Part shown: positions 1 to 11,709 of the stretch, one piece after another
How positions within the stretch are numbered: the stretch's first letter is position 1
Layout: every line of letters begins with the position of its first letter
NCBI GenBank assembly: GCA_038025085.1
Contig: CM076154.1
Coordinates: forward strand, 27,823,501-27,887,500
Direction: 5' to 3'
DNA: 64,000 nt
DNA from: Tetragonia tetragonoides
Taxonomy: Eukaryota; Streptophyta; Magnoliopsida; Caryophyllales; Aizoaceae
Made by a program: the position numbers and the translations under genes
The notes under the pieces: model-generated
What the model was told of the DNA's origin: nothing
Seen by the model: the letters and a program-made list of their open reading frames with translations, nothing else
The model's database searches: none

Positions 1-888
1 ATAGTCAAGTTGAGACTTACTCTCCCCACTATTCTTTCTAAGGTGAACATTAGCTTCAAAAGGTGTTCTCATTGGCTTAATCTTGTACCTTTTGAATTTT
101 TCAAGTATTTTCTCAATATAATGAGATTGCCTCAATACTACGCCATCGGATGTTTTAGAAATTTTAATTCCTAAGATAACATCCGCGATACCCATGTCTT
201 TCATTTCAAATTTCCTTGCTAGCATTTTCTTAGTAATATTGACCATGTCACTATTACTACCAAAAATGAGCATATCATCTACGTATAGACAAACTATTAC
301 GTAGTTTTTTTGATTTTCTTTGACATAGACACATTTGTCACCCTCATTTATTTTAAAACCATTTGATAGCATTACACTATCAAATTTCTCATGCCATTGC
401 TTGGGGGCTTGTTTTAAACCATAAAGAGATTTTACAAGGCGACAAACTTTCCTTTCTTGTCCCGAGACAACGAATCCCTCGGGTTGAGCCATGTAAATCT
501 CTTCATCTAAATCACCATTCAAGAATGCTGTTTTTACATCCAATTGATGTATCTCTAAACCTTTCAACGCAGCTATTGCTAATAGCACGCGTATCGAAGT
601 AATTCTTGTAACTGGTGAGAAGGTGTCGAAGTAATCAAGGTCGCCTTTTTGGTTGTAACCTTTGACAACCAACCTTGCCTTATACTTCTCAATTGAACCA
701 TCCGCTCTTCTCTTCTTTTTAAAGATCCAATTACATCCTAGCGTTTTACTTCCAGGAGGCAAGTCTACCACTTCCCATACGTGGTTATGCATAATGGATT
801 CAATTTCACTATTAATCGCCTCTTTCCAATGAGCGGCTTCTGGCGATGCCATGGCCTGCTCAAAGGTTTGAGGTTCATCATCAATAAA
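1..888 (-). pseudogene. Copia reverse transcriptase, 5' part, cut off from gag by a nonsense codon
   Basis: This continues the frame of the gag-integrase ORF past the TAA at 889-891. It carries the Copia RT signatures in order: a W-x-F motif with a Lys-rich stretch near 715-735, the ARLVVKGYNQ block near 650-685, DVKTAFLNGDL near 520-545, LYGLKQAP near 400-425, and the catalytic YVDD at 274-285. The stretch up to position 1 is open. RNase H should follow outside the window. As it stands RT could only be made by readthrough of the TAA, so the element is probably not autonomous. Identity as Copia RT is secure. Confidence 0.88.
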
Positions 889-3246
889 TTAAGCAATATA
901 GTCCGGTCCAAAATCTTTGGATTTTCGGACTCTCTTACTTCTTCTTGGTTCATCTTCTTCAACCTCTTGCCTATCACCACTAATGGAATCATGAGTCCTC
1001 TTTTGTGAAACTAATTCACTCCCCTTCTTTAAAGGAAACACATTCTCAAAGAAGGTAGCATCTCTTGATTCTATTATGGTATATACATGTATATCCGGGT
1101 GATCAGATTTATTGACAAGAAATCTATATGCACTACTATTGCTAGCATAACCAATAAATACACAATCTATGGTTTTCGAGCCAAGTTTCGTCCTTTTTGG
1201 CTTTGGAATTGCTTCTTTAGCCAAGCATCCCCATACTTTTAAATATTTAAAATTTTGCTTACGACCTTTCCATAACTCATATGGAATATTGTGGGTCTTT
1301 TTATGAGGCATCTTATTGAGAATATAATTGGCGGAAAGCAAGGCTTCCCCCCACAAATTCTCTGGTGCGCCGGAACTAATTAACATGGAGTTAACCATGT
1401 CTTTTAGCGTTCTATTTTTCCGTTCGGCGATACCATTAGATTGAGGTGCATATGGAGCGGTAGTTTGGTGAATTATTCCGTGTTCTAAGCAAATAGGCTC
1501 AAACGGGAATTCATATTCACCACCTCTATCACTTCTTACCGCCTTAATCTTTCTACCAAGTTGATTTTCAACTTCAACTTTATAATGCTTAAAAACATTA
1601 ATAGCCTCATCTTTGCTTCGTAGCAAATATACATAGCAATATCGAGTGCAATCATCTATAAAAGTAACAAAATACTTTTTACCTCCTCTAGTTTGAACAT
1701 ATTTTAAATCACACAATTCAGTATGAATTAAATCTAGAGGTTCACTCTCTCTCTCTCTCTCAATAGAGTGAAACGGTTTTCTTGTCATTTTAGCTTCTAC
1801 ACATATTTCGCATTTATGATTAGGATCAATACGACATTTAGGTACTAAATCTAAATGCATTAACCTTCGCAAGGTATCATAATTTACATGTCCTAATCTT
1901 TCATGCCAAATATTAGAAGACTCAAGCAAGTAAGAAGAAGATTCAACTTTATTATCATTAACAGTCTTAGGTACAAGAGTCATTACATTCATCTTAAAGA
2001 GTCCATCACTAAAATAGCCCTTTATTACATACATATCATTCTTAGATAATACAAACTTATCAGAAACAAACACTAACTTAAAGCCATTCTTACTAAGCAA
2101 AGAACCAGAAACTAAATTCTTGCGAATATCTGGCACATGAAGAACATCATTCAAAGTAAGGTCCTTGCCACTTGTCATCTTGAGTACCACCTTTCCACGT
2201 CCCTCCACTTTAGAAGTTGAAGCATTGCCCATAAATAGTTGTTCTTCGACATCAAATTTATGATAATCAGAGAACATCCACTTATTGGCACAAATATGAC
2301 GTGTAGCCCCTGTGTCCACGAACCATTCTTTAGGATTCCCTACAAGATTGCATTCAGACACCACTGCACATAGATCCATTTCTCCAACATCATTAGAGAG
2401 ATTATCTACAACATTTGCTTGGGCCTTATTCTTCTTGGGTTTACGACAGTCTTTGGCAAGATGTCCAGGTTTGCCACAATTATAGCACTTCCCTTTAAAC
2501 TTCTTTGAAGGAGCACTTGTTCCTTCTCCATTATGCTTTCTCTTGTTTCCTCTCTTTGATCCAGTTTCCACCACATTAGCCTTTGACTCCATGGTGCCAC
2601 GCATCCTGGTTTCAGACTTGCAGTTGCCTTCTTCAATTCTTAAACGGACTATTAGATCCTCAAGAGTCATCTCCTTGCGTTTATGCCTCAAGTAATGTTT
2701 AAAATCACTCCAAGAATCGGGCAATTTCTCAATGATTGCTCCAATTTGAAAAGGTTCACATAGAGGCATACCTTCCGCATGATGCTCATGAAGAACTAGT
2801 TGAAATTCTTCAACTTGGAAAACCACAGATTTGTTGTCATTCATAACAAAGTCCAAGAATCGCTTAACTAGGAATTTTCTAGAGCCAGCATCCTCTACTT
2901 TGTACTTATGTTCCAACGATTCCCAAAGCTGCTTTGCGATTTTGGTTTCCGCATACATATTATACAATGTATCATCAAGTCCATTGAAGATATAATTTCT
3001 ACATAAGAAATCTGAATGCTTCCAAGCATCAATCGCAACCACCTTGTCCTTGTCAGTCTCATTCTCATCAAGTGATGGTGGTATTTCGGTGAGAACCTTA
3101 GCCAAGTTTAATGTGGTCAAATAAAATAGCATCTTTTGTTGCCAACGCTTAAAATCTGACCCACTAAACTTATTTGGTTTCTCACCATGACCGATGCTAA
3201 TGGTGGTGTTCACTGGAATAGTAGAATTTGACATTCTATTACACAA
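889..3246 (-). pseudogene. Copia gag-protease-integrase ORF (785 codons), ending at a premature TAA
   Basis: The likely start is the second Met (codon 5), since the MSNST... form is typical of gag; the ORF opens at 3246. Visible domains: gag of the UBN2/DUF4219 type (about 10-215); Lys-rich linker; one CCHC knuckle [14 protein letters not shown] (about 253-266); protease with DTGA (about 311); GAG-pre-integrase HHCC zinc domain (about 445-485); integrase core (about 505-615). The integrase should carry Asp-Asp-Glu. Here the first position reads IHTELCDL, with Glu (codon 1717-1719) where Copia integrases have Asp; the second (RSDRGGEY) and third (GIAERKNRT) are intact. The ORF ends at 889-891, just before RT. 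Gag packages RNA, protease matures the polyprotein and integrase inserts cDNA; this copy is probably inactive. Confidence 0.9.
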
Positions 3247-4277
3247 ACAGAATTCAATTCAGCAACTTTATATAACACATACATATACTACTCATACTCA
3301 AAAAATTAACATATTACAACTGATCACAGAATATAAAAGCCACTGATCATAATAAGCAGTTAACTCTCGAACAAAATTTCTTGAAACAAAAGCACCTAAA
3401 ATTTCAATCAACCGAAAGAAAAGTCATAGTAGGACAACAAGCATTAACCGAAAAGAATACAGACTTACAAATTTAATATATTAAATCAAGTCTAACAATT
3501 ATGTAACCAAACTACAAAAGCTGGCATACAAATTACTGAACGAGTTTTCCTAATTCATGTTCATTTTATTCTAGGAATAGGACAAAAAGAATAAGGAGAT
3601 CAAACTAAACCAAAGTTATAATAATGATTTAGAAACTAGCACTAACAAGCCGACATTTTGATCTATGATATATCATGCAGAGCACTTCCTATCAAACAAT
3701 ATTAAATTACTGATCAAAGAAACATACAGATCATATCACTTTGCCATACCAAGTTATCAGGCACATATAATTGAATCAACCCCTGATCATGCCAAATACT
3801 GATCATATCATGTAAAGCACTTTTAATTTGAATCAACCCAAACTATGCGAGAAACATATGTTAAACAAACAAGTTATTAAGAAGACACTGGACTACTATA
3901 GCAAACAAAGCACTACGAATAATTTCTAGCGGCAAAAATATATGCGTCACTTTACTGATTATAGAACAGTATCAAAATTCAATTAACAAAAAAAAAATTA
4001 CGCTTTCTAAAAGATTCGATTACCACAAACACCAGTAAATATTAATCTATTTGAAAACATACGAATGAATACAAAATTAGAACATACGAATTCATGCCCA
4101 CATTAAATACAAAAAAAAATACGTCTTAAGATTGTTCTATCTAGGGCATAATAATACAAGTAGATTCGTATGAAATAAATTAGATTATGAAAAACCTGAT
4201 TGAAGAATCAAATTAATCCGAGCACAACAAATGTCGTTGTCTCCTTAAGACTATTTGCTCCCTATCAATGCCCAAGT
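3247..4277 (-). other. Untranslated leader of the Tnt1-like element
   Basis: About 1 kb of AT-rich sequence between the LTR and gag, with no sizeable ORF. Minus-strand ends resembling splice signals (CAG/GTTTTT near 4195) leave room for a leader intron, but I cannot show one. The primer-binding site is not a clear match to the initiator tRNA-Met site used by the other two elements here. Confidence 0.5.
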
Positions 4278-4627
4278 TGTTGAGCAAACGTCTCCCAGGA
4301 TAGAACGGATTCCTCGATAATGGAAGTGGCACTTCAATCCATTAACGCTCCAGCGAATACACCATGTGAATACTCAAAGAATTTTGTTTAGGAGAGAAAG
4401 GTTTTGTTCTGTAAAACAACGTATCTTCTGAATAGAAGCTTTGGGTATAAATAATGCTTGAGAAGTAGTTATCTCATATCCCAACAGTCAGTTATTCTTA
4501 TATTAAAATAACTAAACATGTCAGTTATTTCAATAATAACAATAACTAAATAAATTAATTAAAAAGATACAAATAATTTATTTATTTATTAATTTAACAA
4601 TTCATACAAAAGAACTATTTTCCAACA
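4278..4627 (-). repeat. 5' LTR of the Tnt1-like element
   Basis: On the minus strand it starts TGTTGG and, by my reading, ends CAACA, giving a 5-bp inverted repeat TGTTG/CAACA and a length of 350 bp. A TATTTATA-type promoter box lies near 4446-4455, followed by a pyrimidine-containing leader, consistent with U3-R-U5. The outer end (4627) is firm because the host element's sequence resumes there. The inner end is less certain, since the second LTR is outside the window. Confidence 0.6.
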
Positions 4628-5133
4628 ACCTCAAGAACAGTACCTCTTTCATGCTCAATCTCATTCGAGGCAACATTAAGATGGCTAAGAGATCATCAAG
4701 CTGTCCAGAAGGAACAAGGTCTCCTGCAGTAGATGTTGTTCCCCCTGTTTAGCTCAATTGATGAGGATCTCTTCCATCTTCTTGATTGTTCATGCTGGCG
4801 CCTTGCTTCTCTTCATCCATAAGACTAGAGAAACACGGTCTGTATCTGAAGACCTTGTTCCCCCTGTCTCCAGCACTAGTCCTCTTTCCAATGACATTTA
4901 GCAACACTCATACTATAGCACAAATGTGAAGAGTTTTGCTAACCTTTTGACCAAGAATAACAATTTAAGGAATGTGAGAGTGATTTACCAAATCTTACCA
5001 ATGAAAATTCTCACATATCACAATTCCATTATCACGGCCATTAGTGAGAAGATTTATTCAAATTTACATGTAGTGCAAGCAACCCTTATCTTGGATCATA
5101 GGTTGCCTCCTCTCACCTAGCCTGCAAAACAAA

Positions 5134-6971
5134 TCAAGTCTTGCTCTTGGGTACCCAAACAAGATTGGGTCCCTTCTTAGGAAAAATAGAGATATCTCTA
5201 TCTTTTCTCATCCAAACAAGTTTCTCATGTTGGTTGTTCTTATCATAAGACTTTGATCTAGCAAGACATTCATAATGATAGTGACCTCCATTACCACAGT
5301 GCCAACAAAGTCTATTGTAATTCAAACCAACATACTTAGTCCTAGGGGTCCAGTCATCCTTTTCTTTTCTTCTATCTAGACAACTGTTGTTCCTATTATG
5401 GTGGTCATTAAGCCATTTCAAAGCATCAGAGGAACTGGTCCATTTTTTAAGATGATCCAGTTCCCTAACAACCTTGTCCAACTTTTCTTTAAAGTCCTTA
5501 ACCTTTTCGAGTTCAGATTCCAATTGAATTCTAAGCCTTTCACATTCTGATCTTAACTCATCATCACAGATTTCATCAACCACATAAATAGGATCAAGCT
5601 TCGCAGGAGATTTCTTTAACAACTCAAGTTCGAGAGTAAGTAAAGAAGAATCACTCTGCCGTTTAGACATTGTTCCCTCTAAACTAGACACCGTTCCTTG
5701 TAAACTAGACCCTGTTCTCTTTAGATTCATGTTTTCATCTTTAAGGGCCTTAATCATTTTCTCATATTCAACTTTCGTTTCAGTTAGGCCACTTACATCA
5801 TTTTGCAAATCAGAATAAGCATCTAAAATGTTTTCCTTTTCAGTCCTTAGGATTTCATACTCATCCATTACAGAAAGAAACATTTTAAGAAATTTATCCT
5901 TAGTCCAAGAGGCAACTTGATTTTGAATATTAAGAATACTTACCTCAGCTTCTTCAGGTTCTGTCTCTGAATCACTCATTGCCATCATTGAGATACCAGC
6001 AAGCTCTGACTCTGTTTCATCATCTTCTTCACCGGAGAAATTAGCAATCCTATATACCAACTCCTTCTCACTTGTCGTGAAAGTGGGTTGCACTTGAGAA
6101 CAGGTCAGTGGATGTTGTTCCTTCTTTTTTAGAGAGGGTTATTCCTTCCGTTTCAGAGGAGGTTGTTCCTTCCTTTTTTTAGACCTAGATTTCACCCACT
6201 TTTGTAACTTTCTCACAAGTTGGATAACTTCTTCCTCTCCAAGGTCTAAGGTATCATCATCGTTGTCATCTACCTTGAAGGGGAATACATTGCTTGAAGC
6301 ACAAGGTTGTAAACTTATTTGTAATTCATGAGTCATCAAACTACCAATAAGTTCCTCCACAGACAACGTCTCTAAGTTCTTAGCTTCTTGGATAGCAGTG
6401 ACCTTGGGAGCCCAAACAATAGTGTTTGGCAAACTTCTCAAAATTTCTCTAACAAGCTCTTCATTGCTAAAAGACTTGCCAAGGGATTTAAGCTCATTGA
6501 TAATATTGGTAAAACGAGTATACATGGTCTTTATTGTTTCATCACTGTGCATAGCAAACAACTCATATTGTCTTAACAATAAATCTACTCAAAAAATTAT
6601 TTTACCTGAGTTGTACCTTCATAAGCAATTTTGAGAGCGTTCCAGATTTCTTTGGCACAATCATAACCCATAATACGATTGTATTCTTCTGGACCAAGGG
6701 CACAATGGAATAGCTTGATGGCTGTTGCATTCTTCTCCATTTTGCTGGTGTCAGCTTTGGACCGTTTGCTTGGTGGCTTGAGGACCATTTTCCCATCTTT
6801 ATCTTTGTACTCAATCACAAAGTCCCCGTTGATGATGATATGCCACAACTCATAGTCTTCAGATTTGATGAAAATCTCCATTCTCCTCTTCCACCATGCA
6901 TAGAAATCTCCATTGAAATAGGGTGGATGATGGATGCCTTGTCCATCTTTCATATCACAAGGTGCACTCAT
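5134..6971 (-). pseudogene. Gag of SIRE-like element A (degraded)
   Basis: It starts at ATG 6971 (MSAPCDM...), the same start context as element B. Parts: gag N-terminal domain with YAWWKRRMEIF (6971-6597); frame change near 6590; UBN2-type gag (6579-6139); stop(s) near 6139; acidic linker and long coiled coil (6093-5450); and a distal CCHC knuckle CWHCGNGGHYHYEC near 5270-5320. It ends at TGA 5134-5136 after the motif VWVPK. Element B has an additional proximal knuckle (CHKCSRLGHFKNEC). In A that site is occupied by a short tandem repeat (about 6110-6186) coding Lys-rich sequence. Gag forms the virus-like particle and binds element RNA. Confidence 0.8.
6110..6186 (-). repeat. Three-copy ~26-bp tandem repeat inside gag A
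   Basis: Three consecutive units of the form GTTGTTCCTTCYTTTTTAGA (plus strand), with period about 26 bp, sit where the first CCHC knuckle should be. 26 is not a multiple of 3, but three units (78 bp) keep the frame. Confidence 0.7.
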
Positions 6972-7017
6972 TTTTGCGGAATAAACTCAAGGTGTTAACC
7001 TCTTAATGAGCAACCAT

Positions 7018-7029
7018 ACTCTGATACCA
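7018..7029 (-). other. Primer-binding site of element A (initiator tRNA-Met)
   Basis: The minus-strand sequence TGGTATCAGAGT differs by one base from TGGTATCAGAGC, the complement of the plant initiator tRNA-Met 3' end. It lies 2 bp inside the LTR end, as expected for minus-strand cDNA priming. Confidence 0.85.
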
Positions 7030-7031
7030 AC

Positions 7032-7628
7032 TCAAGGGTGCACTAAGGAACTCTAGAGGGGGGTAAATAGAGTGACGCTCACTTTTCACAATAACACAGA
7101 ATTTTGAGGCTTAAGAACAATGGTGAGAACAATGTTGTGGACGTTGTTCCTATGCAGTGGACAGAATACAAAGCTAATGACTCAAACTAAATAACACAAG
7201 GCTTTTTTCACGTGGAAAACCTCCTAGGCTCAATAGGAGTAAAAACCACGACCCAGTTACTTGGGATTTTGTCCCACTACTTCTCTTATTACTAGAGCCA
7301 CAACAGGATACAGCACAGTACCCTAACACACCACACACCGTTACTAATGTGATGCCAATCCTTCCAAGTCACACACTGACCTGAAGGAAAACTCAACGCT
7401 CGTTACTAAGCTAGAGTAATTACAGATCTCTTTGAGTATAATGACTTCCTTACAACTCGCTTCTTTAATAAGCAAATAAGACTACAATGAAAACCTACTA
7501 TGCAATGAGTACGCAAAGGAAAGACTCAAACGGATCTGACAAGGAACAGGGTCCAAAGGTTGTTCTCAGTGTAATGCTGGACTGTATTTGTATGGACGAC
7601 TTGGATGTTTTGAATATGATATGAAAAC
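7032..7628 (-). repeat. LTR of element A, inner (U5-side) part, split by element B
   Basis: It is homologous to the beginning of the B LTRs (shared blocks CTAGAGGGGG, TTTTTTCACGTGGAAAACCT and CTCAATAGGAGTAAAAACCA). It ends at the target duplication AAAAC (7624-7628), where element B begins; the LTR resumes at 18725. The terminal dinucleotide on this side is TC rather than TG (plus strand), probably a point mutation. The two parts together are about 1.49 kb. Confidence 0.85.
7624..7628. repeat. Target-site duplication of element B, left copy (AAAAC)
   Basis: Identical to 18720-18724. A perfect 5-bp duplication is what Copia integrase produces. Confidence 0.9.
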
Positions 7629-9099
7629 TGAAGAGTGCCTAAGTTACTCTAGAGTGGGGTGAATAGAGTGACTCCAATTTCTCGCGTTTTGCAACTTGAG
7701 AACAGGGTAGAGAACAGCGTTATGGACGTTGTTCCTATACGGCAGACTAAGACAGAATATAAAGAATAGAAAGTAAATAACACAAGGCTTTTTTCACGTG
7801 GAAAACCTCCTAGGCTCAATAGGAGTAAAAACCACGCCCCAGTTACTTGGGATTTTGTCACACTACTTATCTTATTACTAGAGCCAAAATCTAGGATACA
7901 GCACAGTACCCTAACACCACCACACACCGTTACTGATGCGTTGCCTATCTCTCAGAATCACACACTGATCTGAGAGATGCTCTACACTCGTTACTGAGTT
8001 AGAGACCTTACAAATAACCAGATTGTTTGTCCTATTACACGCTTCAACACTAAGCAATATAAGACCACAAAAACCTATTATGCAATGACCAATCTAAGCA
8101 AAGACTCAAACTGACCAAGACAGGGAACAGGGTTCAAGGTTGTTCTTTGTGAGTACTGGACGTATCTGGTTTGGACGAGTAAATGCTTTGCACAACTGAT
8201 TCTGAGTTCAATGATGCACGCAAAGCTTAACCCTACAACTGAGCATATCAGGCGCCTTATATAGGCAGGCCCAAAACGAGCTCAGTTAGTTAGGTTAAAT
8301 CTCTTCACAATATTAATGATAAGATTTACCAAAAGATAGGATAGAGTTTAAGCAAGGATCAAAGACCTTTCCTTAACTCAACCTATGAGATAAAATCCGT
8401 CCAAATTCATTAACAGAAAATCTCGGCCAGCTAGCAAGTGATTTATCAAAATATAATCTCTAAAAGATAATTAGAAATATTCCAGAAGATAATTCACTTG
8501 CTTAACAATATATACTTGGCCATTAAGTAAAAACCTTTTCCAAGATAATATCTTTTCAAAATAAAATACTTTTCTGTTAAAATACGATTTTGCAAAATTC
8601 ATTTTTCCAAAATAAAATATATTTCTTCAGAAAAAAATTTGTGTGAATATCTAAAAAGATAATACACAAAATATTCGTAGAAATAATAAATATGAATTTA
8701 TGCAGCCTCGTCCAGATACACAGCTTAGAAGGAACAGGGTCCAACGAGTTGTTCCCCTTTGGTTCCTTCACGCTGTAGTGCTGATCATAGAGAATAGGGT
8801 TCACAAGAATGCTCCCTTGTACTCATGAACACATGCACTCAGTCCTACAACCTTGTTCCCTTGTCATGATCAATTTAGACTCTTGCTAACTAGTCACGCA
8901 TAGTACATAAAGACTAATGACAAATGCACTTAACTATATTACATTATCTTCATGTCTTGTTAGGATCCAAGCATCTTCATGAGCAATCATGCTTTGAGCA
9001 TTATACCTTCTTGCATCCTTAAGTCAACCTGCCATCATAGTTAGTTCACACATAGATAAGGACACTTTGTTTATTATCATCAAAACCAGGAACCCAACA
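7629..9099 (-). repeat. 3' LTR of element B
   Basis: On the minus strand it runs TGTTGGGTTCC...ACTCTTCA, 1471 bp. The TATA box TATATAAGG is at 8255-8263 on the minus strand, inside the segment missing from the 5' LTR. Several copies of the GGAACAGGGTYC motif occur (7701, 8131, 8731). The small ORF at 7649-7927 has a counterpart in the 5' LTR but looks like a chance ORF. Confidence 0.93.
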
Positions 9100-9113
9100 A
9101 ATTCCCCCTTTTT
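9100..9113 (-). other. Polypurine tract of element B
   Basis: The minus strand reads AAAAAGGGGGAATT immediately before the TGTTGGG start of the 3' LTR, the expected plus-strand primer position. The same tract adjoins LTR A at 19619-19632. Confidence 0.9.
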
Positions 9114-9748
9114 GATGATGACAAACTAGTGTGCTTATCTGAGCTAGATACCAATTTAAAGATCAAAGAAAAACATAACTAACTCAGGCTTACCTTGACT
9201 TACCATTGCTGTGAACCAACCAGGAGAACCACGAGTATGTAGGAACAGGGTTCACAGCTTCACTATCAAGAACTTCAGCTTAACATTATCATCCATCACA
9301 TTGAGACGTTTGCAGAGAGAAATTTGTGCAAACAGAATTGCACCTTTCAAGACTTTAGAGAATCAGAGTAGGCAGAGGAAACATCATTTCAAACCAGAAA
9401 CCATTAGAGCAGAAATAAAAAAAAAATTGTGTGCTACCCATCCGTAGTGAATAGGTTAACAAGGTATGAGAATTAAACTAGACTAAACCTAAACATGATC
9501 ATATCAACCGAATCTTAAGCACACCATTCTTCCCCCTTTTGGCATCATCAAAAAGTGTCATGGACATCAGTTAAACATGGAAATAGTGATAAGTTAAGCC
9601 AACTGTTAGCAAGTATGTCACAACAATCACCTCCAGGGTTTAATTGTATGCAAACAAATGCAAGAATTAGTAGCTCAAACCTAGAAATCTATTGATATAT
9701 GCCATCCAGAAAATAGTCAAATCATATAAACCAAAAAGGGACCAACTT

Positions 9749-11709
9749 TTATACATATAAAGCACAGTCACATAGAAAGGAATTGTTACAGTAGAAACAA
9801 CTCCTAGAGAGAAAAGAAAAAAAAAAAACTGAAAAGAAAGGAAAACAGGCTTTAAACAGCGGGGAGGAAACAGGGTTTGAAGGGTCAGTGGAATCAGCAG
9901 CAGGCTCCTCAGTTTCAACCTCAAACCCGTCTCTCAGCATTTTGACCACATCATGCCTCCTCTGATGTGCCTCATCAGCCTTTGTCACAACATCAGTAAG
10001 ATCAGCTACCTTAATAGCTAAATTAACCTGCCTAGAGGTCACAGAGTTGAGTCGTGCCTCCACCAGCTGCAGGGTAGTGAACAAGGCGGCTCTGCTGATG
10101 CTGACTCCTTCCATAGAAACAGCCTTTGGGCCCTGTTCCCCCTCAGAATCAGCCTTGTCCTCTTCCTTCACCTCCTGCTGGTCCTCATCAAACTTGAAGC
10201 CAGTTTGCTTCAGATACTGTTTGCCCACCTCATTCACTGTGGTAGGCAGCTTCCTAGCAGAGAGGGGCACACCAAAGTACTGGAAGACCAGGGTAAGTGC
10301 ATACCCATAAGGCAGTGAGTGTGTAATGGTCTTGGCACTAAGGACATACTCAATGTGATGAATCATGATAGCAGGGAGATTCACCTTTTCTCTCCTCTCA
10401 ACCAGGTCCATGAGACTCATGTCGTAGGCTGAGCAGTATTCCCTGGCTTCTTCCCGAGAGACCAGGGTCCTAAACACGAGTGCAAAGTGCAACTTGTGCA
10501 TAGGAACAAGGTCCACAGCCTTGATCCTGGAGGCATCATCCCTCTCCATGTCTCTGGTATACTTTCGTACAATGGCAATTGGATCCAGACCATCATACTC
10601 AGGCCAAATACCTCGCCTGGCCCATTCAGCAAACCCTTCACAAGGAATCCCAAAAATTTTCCTAAATCAGAAGCATTGAATTTAATGGGGACCCCAGAAA
10701 CCTCGCTTCTAACCACCCCATTCTTCACAGAGCAATTAAGATAAAATTGCTTAAATTCAGAATAATGAAATGCAGTTCTAGTGGTTAAGTAAGTGCCCCA
10801 GCCCTGGGATAGAACATTTGTAACAAATTCCCCAATCCCGTTGTCTTTCATCTAATCAAGACACCATACCTTGCCAGTGATGCACTTTCTGGAGAGGATC
10901 TGAGTTGTCCTAGCATCAATGGCGTCAGGATCCTGTTTCTTCTCCTTGACCTTAGAGGCAGCTGTGGAGGGAGGGGAGACCAGGGTCTTCTTCTTCTTTG
11001 CTAGCCTGGAGGAAGGCTCAGCAGTATCTGGCTTAGGTGTCTCAAACGAAGTGTCCAAGACACGTGCAGCCAGAGATTTCCTCTTCTTGGGTTGAGGAGA
11101 TGGAGTAACAGTTACGGATGCAGGGTCCTAGGTGGATGAACCCTGTTTCTTTGAAGACCCAGCAATGGTCTTCTTTGATTTCTTGGACCCAGCTGTGGGA
11201 ACAGGTGGGTTCTCAGCTGACCCCTGTTCCCCCTGAGTAGATGCTCGCTCTGTTTCAGCCTTCTCTCCTCCCTCACTCTCCTTTTTCTCTCCCTCAGACT
11301 CTCCTTTTGATTTTCCAGCACCCTCTTTCTTCTTCTTACTCTTCTCCTCTTTCCCTGCGACAAACTTGGTTCCAACAGCAGCACTTTCATTTATGAGAGC
11401 GTCAATTTCAGAAGCTAGCTCAGATGCGCTAACTCCCTTGGTTGAGCTCTTCTTGGCTTTCTTTTTGGTTACGGAACCAGAAGCCCCTGACATAGCAGTC
11501 CCATCTCTTCCCAAGGTGTCCACAGCAGCAGTTGGGTAAGATGGTGGTGGTGGAGAGGATGAGATCTCAGCAGGACCCCTGTTCTTTTGTGCTGATGATT
11601 TGAATGGCATTTTTGGGGTTTTGACAGGGGTAGATGCAGTGATAGGGGTTGTAGAGGGTGATTTCTCAGCTGCGGGTTTCTTTGATGCACTTGATCTAGT
11701 TCCTGCCAT
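9749..11709 (-). pseudogene. Extra ORF downstream of pol in element B (ORF3; putative plant transposon domain)
   Basis: The start is ATG 11709 (MAGTRSSASKK...). The first part (11709-11128) is Ser/Pro/Lys/Glu-rich low-complexity sequence. After a TAG at 11128-11130 the same frame continues through a basic PKKRKS stretch, a possible nuclear localisation signal, to a stop at 10852. It then runs from 10851 to about 10655, where a frameshift moves it to the frame of 10549-9749. The C-terminal half (FNASDLGKFLG, EYDGLDPIAIVRKYTRD, LPYGYALTLVFQYFGV) resembles what I know as the 'putative plant transposon protein' domain (Pfam Transposase_32). That assignment is from memory and needs a profile search. 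Function is unknown. SIRE-type elements often carry an ORF here, sometimes called env-like, but I see no clear signal peptide or envelope-like transmembrane layout. Confidence 0.72.

Larger units (their letters stand above)
1..4627 (-). mobile_element. Ty1/Copia retrotransposon, Tnt1-like, left-truncated by the window edge
   Basis: Read on the minus strand the order is 5' LTR (4627 to about 4278), a ~1-kb AT-rich leader, gag with a CCHC knuckle, aspartic protease, integrase and reverse transcriptase. Integrase lies before RT, which defines Copia. RNase H and the 3' LTR lie beyond position 1. Gag, protease, integrase and RT are all in one frame, broken only by a TAA at 889-891, so the copy is comparatively young. 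It interrupts the internal region of the SIRE-like element A. The target duplication should begin at 4628 (ACCTC), but its partner is outside the window. Lineage within Copia (Tork/Tnt1-like) is inferred from the gag and integrase style and is not certain. Confidence 0.9.
4628..7031 (-). mobile_element. SIRE/Maximus-like Copia element A: 5' internal region, truncated by the Tnt1-like insertion
   Basis: It is assigned by the PBS (7018-7029), by gag starting at 6971 and closely resembling gag of element B, and by flanking LTR A. The internal sequence stops at 4627/4628, where the Tnt1-like element is inserted; the rest of A (protease onward) must lie left of the window or be lost. Positions 4628-5133 are past the conserved TGA and hold only degraded coding sequence. 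Confidence 0.8.

Noticed and set aside
7649..7927. 92-codon minus-strand ORF in the 3' LTR, with a near-identical ORF at 17436-17720 in the 5' LTR
   Set aside because: The similarity follows from LTR identity; no domain is seen and the position in the LTR gives no support for coding.
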